Shown here one piece after another: positions 13,146 to 24,022 of a stretch of 64,000 nucleotides of DNA; the stretch's first letter is position 1; every line of letters begins with the position of its first letter. The position numbers and the translations under genes were made by a program. Origin of the DNA: Ophiura sarsii (lineage: Eukaryota > Echinodermata > Ophiuroidea > Amphilepidida > Ophiuridae); assembly GCA_035610835.1 (NCBI GenBank), contig CM069441.1, forward strand, positions 99,008,180 to 99,072,179, read 5' to 3'. The notes beneath the pieces are model-generated. The model did not search any database, was not told where the DNA came from, and saw only the letters and a list, made by a program, of their open reading frames with translations.

Positions 13146-15846
13146 ATAAGATGGCGATTTCTAAAATTGATTATTGATTGCAGTATTGTGATTGAAGAGG
13201 TCAAATACAATTATGATTTTGATGTTGCTTGCCTGTATGCGGCTTTATTGATAAGGTTGCCCAATTAAAGAACAAAGGACGTTCAGTTTAACTGGTCTAA
13301 TATCAATATTTTAATCAGAATTTAATTTGGTAAAGGCATGCACTTGTACGCTCTAGTGCTTATGTTACACTTATTAATACAGGCGTATTAGAATATATCA
13401 ATTTTCTTTAAATAAAACAACTTGCCAATCTGCGGTTATTTCGAACGCGTATACATATAAACCTAGGGAAATCGATAACAGTTTTACGAATAGCATACTA
13501 ATTTTAATAGGCCAATCGTTGCTAATTGGCGTTCGCTCTCACAGAAATGAATTAATTGTAACCCAATATCCGGAAATGTCGGCTACTTCAAAACCAGTGT
13601 AATAATCCAGCCTTACCAAAATGAAAGAAAACATGACTGATCCATTTCATCCACCTTGGACACATTTACAATCTTAGAAAAAGTCTTCGAAAAGTGAATG
13701 TCTTCAGCAGTAATTCAAGATGTCCCAACATTGATTGATGGGGTGTGGGGATGGGAACATTGTTGTTCAAGATGTCCTCTTCAGTTCTTAATAACAACAA
13801 ATTCATTTACAGATCAGAAAAATAAATCAGCACATAATGTCAAAAACGTGTAAAGCGGTCCAAGGACTTGTTCCAAGTGTAGCTTCATTTTATAGCAAAT
13901 GTTATATATATATTTATACTTAACGAATTACAACGATGACAAAAGCGAATGCCTCTCGTCGTTGTTTTTTACAGACGGAGCATGCCGAGGATACACTATC
14001 TTGGTGCCCATGATTGCAATAAACAATCAAATTAAAACTCGATGCAATTGTTATCGATCAACTCCCGATTAGGTCGTGTTAAAGAAAAACCTCACATTGA
14101 TAACAGTTCAGATCGTTCCGACACGCTTTCCAATCTGACATGTTGAAGAACGATGCAAACAATGTTGTCTTTCCTTTTCGGTGTCATTATTTCCAACCAC
14201 TATTCGCTAATATTGTTTAATAGTTCAGTTAACAAAACTTTTCGCAAGTTTGGCTAAAAGGTGAAACTTTAAACCAACGAGTAATAAATGGAAATAGAAC
14301 ATCAACATCAAGGTTTCAAACAGGGAGAACTTGCATATCTGAAATATCAATCTTTTTCAGACATGTACATCGAAATGATTCAACATCCAGTACTTAAATG
14401 TGTAATCCGTCTCTACCATTACCCAGCCTCTTCGATAACAACCACTACCACGATTATGTGCGAATAAGCATTTTGAGCATGATAAAGGAGTCATTTAGAG
14501 AGAATAACTATGCATACAGTCGAATCTGTTGTAACTCCGTATGTGTTAAAATACCCAGGGAAGCCTCCATTTAGAGTGATATATGAAGCAGACTAATAAA
14601 CCAGAAAGTGATCAATGATTGTTTTTCTCGACAATTTGACGACAGTCAAGAGTGAGGTTCGCTCTGTATCAATGCTTTACGAATGTCACCTTCAACTTTG
14701 ATCGTAATCGCAAAGAGTAACAAACAAGATTGGATGAAGACAGGAAATGGACAGATGGATGGATATAAACGGGTTTGAGAGTAATAACCTGTTGTCAATT
14801 TCCGTGTACATATCAATGGATTAGTGCGACTAAGTCCTATCTGCCATTTGTTAGATTGTGATGTCACAAGGGCATATCTTAAAGCACCCTTAATAATATA
14901 TATAAAATGTGGCAGCTATACTGTTAGTGACCAAATGTCCTATCTACTATAATTGCTTCAATGTGTTACTTTTAGTTTATATCAATGTGTTTGCAAAAGT
15001 TCGCCACATCCCTCGATATTTGTAATATAATGAGTGGAGTGGAGATGTTGATGGTACACCACATCGATTCATCATTTCTCTACACATAAGTACTTTGAAT
15101 CAACCTCATTAATACATAAAAGCCTACACTGTCTGAACGGAATTAGAATATATTTATATTTTCTTTTGCATTTCAGCGGTCACCGTCGGAGTACGTTTTA
15201 CAGATGAAATAAACAAGCATCATATCAGCGTGCCTAATGTAATTATTTTTTCTTATTCTGGGGATTATTATAGTATATCTGTATCTTGAGAAAACATAGA
15301 TGTGTTATACATTGTGTTTATCTTGTAAGGCCATAACAAACTTGTTCCAGTCTGAAACAACCCCTTAAGTCCAACGCTTTATGCTGAATCAGAACTAATC
15401 TGTTGCCTAACGCTCGAAATGGATACTTGTAGAATGTTCGTCTCCATCAATATTGTAACCCCTCCCTAAAAGAATTTCTTGCAAAAATTTACTTGAGCTA
15501 CCTAAGCGCGTAAAAATATATGGTTTACATGGTATAGCGCCTCCCCAAATCGTGTAATAGTAAATATATAAAAATCTGGTCAGGACGGCTTATTATGCAT
15601 GAATAAAATGGAGAATATCAAGACTTTAATCAAATATAATCGGATTAGTGAAACGCTCTAGATTTTATTTTAATCTGACAGTGGCAAATAGGATTTGGTC
15701 TGGCGTGTGGATTTATAGCAGACATTTTAAATAAGTTGAAATCAACTGAGACACTAACGGTAAAAGAGCAGGGCGCAATAATGAAAATAAAACAACTTTG
15801 CTCTTATGTGTTACGCTATAATCTAGTTACATTATTACAGCCCTAA
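13146..15846. other. No confident gene (copy 1); possible exon near 14,646-14,830
   Basis: Matches 51,544-54,366. The minus-strand stretch at 14,646-14,830 encodes CPFPVFIQSCLLLFAITIK and shows only silent differences from copy 2 over about 55 codons. It lacks an in-frame ATG and cannot be tied to the gene. A 120-bp segment at about 14,876-14,995 is absent from copy 2. Confidence 0.45.
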
Positions 15847-15852
15847 TACCGT

Positions 15853-16022
15853 AAATTATCAGCATTAGGCACTCTTTCAAAACCTTGAAAATACAAATGA
15901 TCACAGCGCCATCTTGTGATAATACATGTATGTCGAGTGTTTCGAGATCAAATCAAATCGGCAAAGTGCAAAAACGTCCTAAGTCGCTAAAATATTATTA
16001 TTTGTTGTCAAGAGCCAATCCA
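15853..16022 (+). repeat. Left-end subterminal repeat of the 6.9-kb element
   Basis: About 170 bp from AAATTATCAGCATTAGGCAC to AAGAGCCAATCCA. It is repeated in inverse orientation at 21,644-21,803 with only a handful of mismatches. Confidence 0.85.
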
Positions 16023-16196
16023 TTGTCAATATAGTATGTTAATTTTAATGTGATCAAGACAACGCTGGTTTATTAATTGTGAGGCATTTTATTACTTAAT
16101 AAGAATAATAGATCTGTTTAAAAGCGAGAACATTTTAACAAAGGCGGGTAATTTACTCATTGAAACGTGGTCAAATCATTATTTGTTTGTAAGGGT

Positions 16197-16241
16197 TTTA
16201 TTTATTTATTTATTTATTTATTTATTAGTATATTAATCAAT

Positions 16242-16312
<71 letters not shown>

Positions 16313-16315
16313 TTT
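16197..16315. repeat. (TTTA)n microsatellite
   Basis: About 118 bp of TTTA units broken once by TATTAATCAA. It lies inside the copy-1-specific 6.9-kb element. Confidence 0.97.
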
Positions 16316-17190
16316 TCGTTTTTATTTTCAAAAATGAATTTTCAAAAATGAATAGGTCTATCAGTTTTAACTTTGGAAAGGGGTATTTACATATAAAACA
16401 AATTATGTGTTAAAACCAGCCACCAATGACAACCATACATGTAGTCAATCAGTCAACTGTGCATATCAGTATAGAGACTGCCTGCGTTTCATACCAGTCA
16501 TGGTGCGGGTACTAGTAAACTCTATTTAAGATTTTCGGGACATGAACTCTGACCATCTTTTTACTTAAGATATAGTCAATGACCAAGCATGGTTGGAAGT
16601 TGAGCATAACTTGCAATTGAATAAGGAATGTGTTGGTACAAATCCCGTTTAACAAACACTATTGATCTTTTCAATGGAATTCCTTCTGCTCACATCCCTT
16701 AGAAATTTTAAATTTGGGACATAATAGCAACCGCCCTCTGTTGATTTTTTTATCACAAAAAAGTTTAGCTGTGTTGAGCCTGGTGGCGCTATTCATTGAT
16801 GACAATTATACGACCACAGGCCTACATGTTATAAACATAGGTCGCTACAGGTGTTGAAACAATGAAAGGTGACATTAAATTAGAGAATTCACCAATGATA
16901 GATCTTAGATCATTGACGCATTGGATGAAGAAAATACTGAACTTCAACGCAAAAACATTTTCGTGGAGAATTGCTAATCAGAAGAAATACAGCAGCTGCT
17001 TAAACTTTCCTTATTTGTCTTCATCAGATTTAATTTTCATGTAGTACCTTGCGTTGAGCTTCGTCGATTTCTCAGCAATTTTGTGTATAGATCGTTAAAA
17101 TCGGCTAACTAAATCGTCTATTATAGTGACACCAGTAATCGATTTTGAGAATGTAATACCTATAGATTATAATCTTGCGCTACTCTGGCA

Positions 17191-17288
17191 GTTCCCTCCG
17201 TAGCTCAATCGATAAGAGCGCTGTCTATGAATGCAAAGATTGCTGTGCTGCTGCTGGTTCGAATCCGCTTAGAATCACTTTTTTTTTA
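17191..17288 (+). other. tRNA-like relic or SINE head
   Basis: TAGCTCAATCGATAAGAGCG (A box) at 17,201-17,220 and GGTTCGAATCC (B box) at 17,256-17,266 are followed by a T-run. The arms do not pair well enough for a working tRNA, so a decayed pol III-derived sequence is likely. Confidence 0.55.
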
Positions 17289-18061
17289 AAGTAAAGCAAC
17301 ACGCAAGTCAAACGAGGGCGTCTTGAAAATAATTCCTCTCTAAGGGATGTGTGCTGCAGAACACTCAATTCAAGCATAAGCGACATAAATTAGTGTTACT
17401 TCAAATTGACCGGGCAAAAATGACTAGGGTCACGCGTTATGAACTCGCCTCTCAATAGGGTGGTGCCGTTACATTTTGTAGTTTTATGCTGTCATTTTCC
17501 TCAAATATTTTCAAAACCACAAAAGCTATCTCAACAAATTTGATATCATTTTAAAGCCCTGATAACAAGCTATCTGCCTGCAAAATGGCATTGGTATAGC
17601 TAGTACAGAAGTGGAGATACAGCTGTTTGATGTTTAAAGACCAGGGGTGGTGCTGGAAGGGGTGCCGCTGGAAGGGGTGCCGCCTGTACAAACTCAATGG
17701 GGATAATCCAATAATGGCGATAATCTTTGTTCTTTTTACAATAACTAGTCATCGCCTAATGTTACAAACACCATTCTGGTCCCATTTTAAAGGATATTTA
17801 GTAGTCTTTAAGTATGTGGTTCAACAGACTTGTCAACTATTTGTAACAACTAATTAATTATGGATAAGACCATGATCATCAGCTTTCTTCCTATTCGCTA
17901 CACAGTCAACATGAATAATCAGCCTCAATTTACCGGATTTATAAAAATGACTATAACAGAAAAGTTTTCAACCCTATGATAGCAAAAGTATACATTTTTG
18001 GAAAGCTTGTAACTAGAGGAATTCAGAAATGCAGTTTATATCAGGGAAGGGTTCATCCTTA

Positions 18062-18698
18062 GGGAGTGTTCATAAATACTTTGGTGGGGGGGGGGGGGGG
18101 GTTGGAAAATATGAGGGGGGGCCAACCAAAAAAAGGTTCTTAAAAGGGGGGGTCAGGGAAAAAAGTGCTTGTATAGGGGGGGGGGGGGTCCAAAAAAAAA
18201 GGTTGGTATTGTTTACAGCCAAAATGTATCTCAATCGTGACAAAAATAGGTGTAAAGTCAAAAAATTTCGCGCGCGTTGAAGATGAAGAGGATGCAGATA
18301 AAGAAGAAGAGGAGGAGGACATACATGTACCACAGCGATCACGAGTGTCGGGCAGGATTATAAAGAAGAAGACCTACACTGATTTTGTTTGACTTTTCAA
18401 TTGTGTTATATTATATATCTTTAATAAATAGTTTGATATAACCCACCTACCATAATAAAAGTGATTGTGACTATGTCTATAGGTTTATATAGAATGTTGT
18501 TATTGTTTCTGTTATATAACGTGAACAGACGGGGGGGGGGGGGGGGGGGGGGGGGTCAACACAAAAAAAGGTTCTTGAAAGGGGGGGTCAAGAAAAAAAC
18601 CCACCCTATTTGGGGGGGGGGGGGGGGGGTCCAAAAAAAAAGATGTCCATGGCTCAATTGTTTCCAACCCCCCCACCAAAGTATTTATGAACACTCCC
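18062..18698. mobile_element. Poly-G MITE nested in the 6.9-kb element (Harbinger-like)
   Basis: 637 bp with inverted ends GGGAGTGTTCATAAATACTT continuing into GGTGGGGG, flanked by TTA at 18,059-18,061 and 18,699-18,701. A 3-bp TTA duplication with G-rich termini is typical of PIF/Harbinger elements; the assignment is inferred. The left half and a segment at about 18,530-18,640 share a direct motif: poly-G, AAAAAAAGGTTCTT, poly-G, then TCCAAAAAAAAAG. The centre holds a possible coding remnant at 18,279-18,392. Confidence 0.75.
18279..18392 (+). pseudogene. Possible acidic C-terminal coding remnant
   Basis: A 37-codon frame ending in TGA reads EDEEDADKEEEEED, then PQRSRVSGRIIKKKTYTDFV. An acidic tract followed by a basic SGRxIKK tail is protein-like and sits in the middle of a MITE. 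It could be the last exon of a transposase or a captured host exon. No splice or start evidence is clear. Confidence 0.3.
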
Positions 18699-19867
18699 TT
18701 AAACAAATATTTCTGAAAATTCTAAAAATATATAAAATAAAAATTGGAGATATTAACTAGCCGGTATAATTACCATACCGACGTAGTAACTTTGACAATT
18801 ATATATCATCTAATGGGTAATTTCATGAGGAATTCAAATATGTAACGTAAATAATGATAGGGGTAGGTATAAAAAATATATCGATCTCAAATTAAAAATT
18901 AAAAAACTCTGATATTTTTCCGAACATTTCCGATCATACCATTTTAGTTCTTGGTCGTACTATAATTTTAATGGCATATTCGGTTTTCTCATGCAATTTC
19001 ACTTCAGAAAATGTATACTTTTACTACCTCAGTGGGGTATACAAGCAAATATAAATGTGTAAAGTTAAAATCATGTCGCGAAAGCCCAAATCCGTGTGTA
19101 ACGCGAAAGGAGGCGAGCTTAAAACACATGACCCTAGCTATTCGATATTGCTATTGATACCTAGTAACAGTTTTTGGAATACTAAGTGCAATAGCTGCTA
19201 CAAGAGATTTGGGAAGCTGCGCAACAATAAAGTTCTGTACAATTTTATATGGGAGCCATTCTGCTAAGCGCTTCATATATATACATGCATGGCTGCACTG
19301 ATCCATTTCAAGGACATTATAATATGCAGATAATCTTATCGTTTTTGATATTATACTAAGCAGTACGGCGCGGCTACATACAACTTTCGAATGGTTTCGA
19401 GTCAGAAGTCAAGTCATGAAAATACCGTCTATTTTGTTCGCCCCGGCCCGCCAGTAAAGTGAGATTTCAAAAAAACAAATAGAAATCGGGTCATTTACAA
19501 CTCGCGATTGTGAAGGATTGCCTCCATCAATTTTGATCATCTTAGGCTCATTTTGAAAGGGAAGTCCTATTTATGTAAGATGTCATTTCCGATTTAATAA
19601 AGAAACACGATTTGTGTTACTATTTTTGAGTCGATAAAGATGCATTTTCAATGCGATCGTAAACATCGTATTTTTGATGATTTTTAGACGTCATAGCAAA
19701 AACTTTATGCACAAGAAATGTTCCTTAACGTATAAAACTTGATCAAAAATATGTTTATTTGTAATACATTTTTGGACAGGGGTCAGGGCCACGACTTTTA
19801 TTCACCTACGGTAAAAATATACGCCATTTTCCAACACACAGAGACTAAATCGTTTTTTCTAACAAAA

Positions 19868-19949
19868 GGTATTCAGCAGGATTCGAACCGAGGAGGGGAG
19901 AATCTATTAGATTACTAGTCCATATTCGTAACCGCTCGGCCATAACTAC
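19868..19949 (-). other. tRNA-Ser-like pseudogene with AGT anticodon loop
   Basis: 82 nt on the minus strand. GTAGTTATGGCCGAGCGGTT at the 5' end, GGACTAGTAATC in the anticodon arm, a long variable arm and GGTTCGAATCCTGC align with class II tRNA-Ser. The loop reads CTAGTAA, placing AGT where serine tRNAs have AGA. Acceptor, D and T stems contain mismatches, so it is most likely a relic. Confidence 0.55.
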
Positions 19950-20744
19950 TCACTGACGTGTCTATGTGTTCTCTATAATAATGAACTAGTGGTGAAGTAT
20001 TGAGTATTCGACGAAATTTTAACCAAATTGAACCCATTTTCTAAATTGTATTTTAAATGTGAAAACGGTGTCGGTGCAAGCTAGGTTTGGATTCTATGTA
20101 AAGAGCAATACATTGATGATCGTGAAAGGTTATTAATTTAAAGCTTTTAATGAGACAGGGGTTAGGGCCACGGGAAATATACCTTTTTTCAGTAATGACA
20201 AAAAATCTTCAGGCATTTTCGAGCAGAAACGTCCCCTGCAAACATGACTTTAGCATGTAAAAATGTAAGCACATTCGCCTAGTCACATGGCGTTGAACCA
20301 CATTTAAATGCTAAATGTTGTCATTGTATAAGGCTGACATTTTGGCATATTGAATTGCACGAGATCGACATCCTCTTTTCAAGGGAAAACAAAATCTCTT
20401 CGTATACAATAGACTCACTCAACGTTGGCATCTGACTGAAAACAGCCTTGATGATTCACGCAACGCATAGTATTTCGGAATGTAACCATTCTTAAACATG
20501 GAACCACAATAGAAACTGCAATCATTTGCGTTCAGGTATTACAGCTCTAGCGCACATAATACTTAAGCGATTAGAGATTTAACAGCACCTGCAAGAAGCT
20601 TATAACATAATCAATAATTCCCATTGTTTCAAAAGCTAATCGCTTCAATATATTAATTTTAAAAGAAGTATGGGGATCAGCAACGGGCAAAAATCTTCAT
20701 ACTAAAATACATCTTTGATCAACGACTTCGACTAAAACGTTAAT

Positions 20745-20813
20745 CCGACGTAGCATAGTGGTCACGATGTAGGGCTCCCACGCATGAATACCAGGGTCGA
20801 ATCCTCAACAAAC
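20745..20813 (+). other. tRNA-Gly-like relic
   Basis: TAGCATAGTGGTCACGATG resembles an A box and D arm, GGCTCCCACGC resembles the anticodon arm of a CCC-glycine tRNA, and GGGTCGAATCCTC is a mutated B box. Stems are decayed. Confidence 0.45.
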
Positions 20814-21094
20814 CATAAACTGTTTTTATAAAGAAATACTGCTCATAGGTCACCTAGCCAGATGCGGAGGCTGGCGATATATTATATGAAACCAAAAGAA
20901 ACACTGTTTATTTTTATTTTGTAGTATTATGGGATGAGCGTTTAGGCTGCTGTAGGTTTGGGCCTAACTATCATAACCAAACAGACCAATAAATATTAGT
21001 CCACCTCTATGTGTGTTATAGTCATTTTACGTTATCCATAGGATAAATAATCAACTAAATATGCACATAATTATCATATCTGAAACTCTTAAAC

Positions 21095-21207
<113 letters not shown>

Positions 21208-21519
21208 TAATTAGAACCAGGCATGAGAATAGAGTTATTTAAAAGATAGCAGGAAATTGGGGAAAATTCCTGACAGAGCGCGTGAAACTTGGTAAAAAAA
21301 GGCCCGAAACAGGTTGAAATTACAAGAAACTGCGTAAAATGTTACTATAAAAAACAGGAGTTCCTGCTTTTTCATGAAAATGCTCATACATATATTACTA
21401 ACCCAACTTCTTAAAAATAATTATGGCAATGATGACTAGCTCCTCATATAAAAGGACGGAATCTAGAACAAATTAAAGATAAATTTACAGAAAAATGATT
21501 TAAAAATAAATTTGACTTT

Positions 21520-21603
21520 GATGGGTCTCGAACTCACGTTGGCTTTAACCATACGTCTGTATTTCAAGTCCGGTGCTCTACCAATTGAGCTAATCTGTAC
21601 GAT
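21520..21603 (-). other. tRNA-like relic
   Basis: On the minus strand TTAGCTCAATTGGTAGAGCA is a nearly canonical A box, and GAGTTCGAGACCC about 45 bases later is a B-box match. The anticodon stem does not close, so I read it as a relic or SINE head. It abuts the inverted subterminal repeat at 21,644. Confidence 0.5.
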
Positions 21604-21643
21604 ACAACAGATAGGGTTTTAGTATGCAATAAGTTCTACAGTG

Positions 21644-21803
21644 GATTGGCTCTTGACAATACAATAATACTTTAGCGACTTAGGACGTTTTTGCACTTTG
21701 CCGATTTGATTTGATCTCGAAACACTCGACATACATGTATTATCACAAGATGGCGCTGTGATCATTTGTATTTTCAAGGTTTAGAAAGAGTGCCTAATGC
21801 TGA
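21644..21803 (-). repeat. Inverted internal copy of the element's left end
   Basis: Reverse complement of about 15,853-16,022. The outermost CCGTA is missing and is replaced by CCATGGAAACTG. This suggests that an older right end was truncated and a different segment (21,804-22,768) now supplies the functional terminus. Confidence 0.85.
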
Positions 21804-22310
21804 TAATTCAGTTTCCATGGCCCGTCCATTGAAACCAAACATTATCACCTCTGGAAAAATGGTAGGTTCCGTTGCTAATGTTATTGTGTTGTTTGGGGGC
21901 ATTACGGTAAGGACCAATGAAATTGGGGGTCAAGATAGATTGTAGACCAATCAGAGGCTTTATGGGTTAGGCCGCCATGTTTGGTTTGGCGTAAATTTCA
22001 TTCTCTGTCAAGATAGCATTGAGAAAGGAGCAGTCAAATTTTTACCCACCCACCACTCCCATGAGGTTATAGTCACGTCAGTTAGGGTGGCACGTGAACA
22101 GCAGTTTTTTTGTGAATTTTATAAAATGTCACTTTTAAAAAATATATTACACATGTAATACAATAAGTAAATCGCGTAGTAGCCAACTTATGTTTCATTA
22201 AAGAATATAATGATAAGAAAGGTTCAGCCATTTCATTTTACCATATATCATTTGCTCAAATCCGTGGCAGGTTAATGTAGTATAACAAATCAATGTAATT
22301 CCTAGGTATT

Positions 22311-22670
22311 CACTGGGGGGTTGGTGACCGTTTGAGTAGTTACTTCAGGCGAACGAGTTGAAATGTTTATACACAGGTGATCCAGCGGTGAAGAAGAGTA
22401 AACTAATTATTTGGGATGAAACACAAAGATGTTGTGAACATCCGGGTTTAAAAGAAATGTAATCAGGCTGAATTTGGATACATTCACAAAGGCATGTTGT
22501 ATGAATTAAACAAATTCTTATTTTGGATGAACAGAACTTTTACTCCGTGGTAGTTACTGGGGGGTTGTGTCGCCTGTGCGACCGCATCGGGCACGACGTT
22601 GTGAACATCCGTGGTTTAAAATAAATGTAGAGCTAGATTATGGTACATTCATAAATGCCTGTTGTATGTT
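22311..22670. repeat. Diverged tandem repeat inside the 6.9-kb element
   Basis: CACTGGGGGGTTGGTGACC at 22,311 and TACTGGGGGGTTGTGTCGCC near 22,556 each lead to GTTGTGAACATCCG, GTTTAAAA and GGCATGTTGTATG or CCTGTTGTATG. Two units, the second shorter. Confidence 0.7.
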
Positions 22671-22934
22671 GTAGGAAATAAAATGTGTTTCCTTCTTAAT
22701 GCCCGACATGAGGCACAAACAGATCAATGTGTCCTTGTTTAATTTTTCCATGTGGTGATAATTTACGGTATGTGATAAGTGCAACAACGGAAATTTACCG
22801 ATGCGACAAGGTGCATAACGTGAAAACGTGACAATATCACGTACGTCTTTCGCGGTTTCTGCGCATTTGTTATTGCTGGATTAGATAACTCGTTCGTTGG
22901 GAAAACGTGTATTTTAGGTCCCAGTATACCATTA

Positions 22935-23183
22935 CCAGTATCGTTCAATACTGGAAAATAAAAATTGCAAGTATCGCTCGATACTGGTACGCATTTACCG
23001 TTCCAGTATCGGTCGATACCGGAACACTAAATTGTGTTCCAATATCGAGCGATACTGGAACGTTCTTATGTTCCAGTATCGGGCGATACTGGTAAATTGT
23101 GTTCCAGTATCGGACGATACTGGAACACTGTCTTTGTACCTGTATCTAACGATAATGGTTGTTCTAGTATCGGACGATATAAA
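22935..23183. repeat. Array of eight 20-bp palindromes, copy 1
   Basis: Units CCAGTATCGNNCGATACTGG start at 22,935, 22,968, 23,003, 23,039, 23,073, 23,104, 23,139 and 23,164, with spacing of 25-36 bp. Each unit is its own near-perfect inverted repeat around a two-base centre. The first six are well kept and the last two decayed. Function unknown; it could be a cluster of sites for a dimeric DNA-binding protein or a palindrome-prone satellite. Confidence 0.9.
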
Positions 23184-23390
23184 TCCAGAACTAGACTAGA
23201 AATGTGATGTAAAATGCATGTCAGCATTTAGAGATGCACGCTGCGGCCCTTTGTGTTGAATGTATAATATCAAATCAATATAATACCCGGTCTGGTTGAC
23301 ATACGCCATGGAACTAAAACCGGTGTAATGTAAAAAAACCGAACGATTGTATGCATGATGTATTACTTTTGAGCAGCCTTTCTGCCATAA

Positions 23391-24022
23391 TACAGGGTGC
23401 CCAAAAAGTGTCAAAGCTTTTTTCAAAACGTTTTATCCCGCTTAACAAAATTGACAGTATAAAAATGTAAATATATTGGGATAGAGAAGACTTGTAGAAT
23501 GATTTCGGTACCAAACTAACAATAACATCTATCTGCGTCTCTGACACTGACGAAGGTTTCCCGAACTGTACGACTGCGCTTTTTATAAAAAAAGCGTATA
23601 ATGAGCTGAATAAAGTCAAGGATGCGACAAACGGAAATTTGAGAGAAGAGCAAAAAGGTTGTCTACAATGATTTTTTAAATTTCAGATTAATATCCTTAT
23701 TATGAACATTAATAATGTTTTGCAGAACATTTAATAAGTGAAAACATTTTTAAACGAAATCCATATGAATTGAATATGAGCAACACGCTGTATGTGATTA
23801 CAGTGGATTATATATATACAGTTCGTCCATCAAATCGAACACTCTTATGGTATTGCGAGTGATGTGGTCAAACCTCACAACGTGGGTTTTATATTTGGGG
23901 GCTTCAAAAAGGAGTCATGTTTGGTACCAATATAATTCTACAAGTTTGCTCTTTCCAAATACCGTATATTTTCAGAGATACAAATCATTCAAATGGTTTC
24001 TTAATTTTTGGGACACCCTGTA
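23391..24022. mobile_element. Mariner-like MITE, copy 1
   Basis: TA-flanked 632-bp element with inverted ends CAGGGTGTCCCAAAA (left end mutated to CAGGGTGCCCAAAAAG). CAGGGTGTCCCAAAA is a common mariner-type terminus. No transposase frame. The 101- and 110-codon frames within it differ between copies. Confidence 0.8.

Noticed and set aside
16862..17044. 60-codon plus-strand frame in the 6.9-kb element as a transposase fragment
   Set aside because: No catalytic DDE/D pattern or helix-turn-helix visible; too short to support.
17191..17288. Functional tRNA gene
   Set aside because: A and B boxes are present but acceptor and T stems do not pair; treated as a relic.
18070..18760. Pro/Gly-rich frames on both strands
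   Set aside because: Translations of poly-G/poly-C runs in a MITE, not proteins.
22935..23183. CRISPR-like array
   Set aside because: Spacers are only 5-16 bp, units are full palindromes and the genome is eukaryotic; not a CRISPR array.
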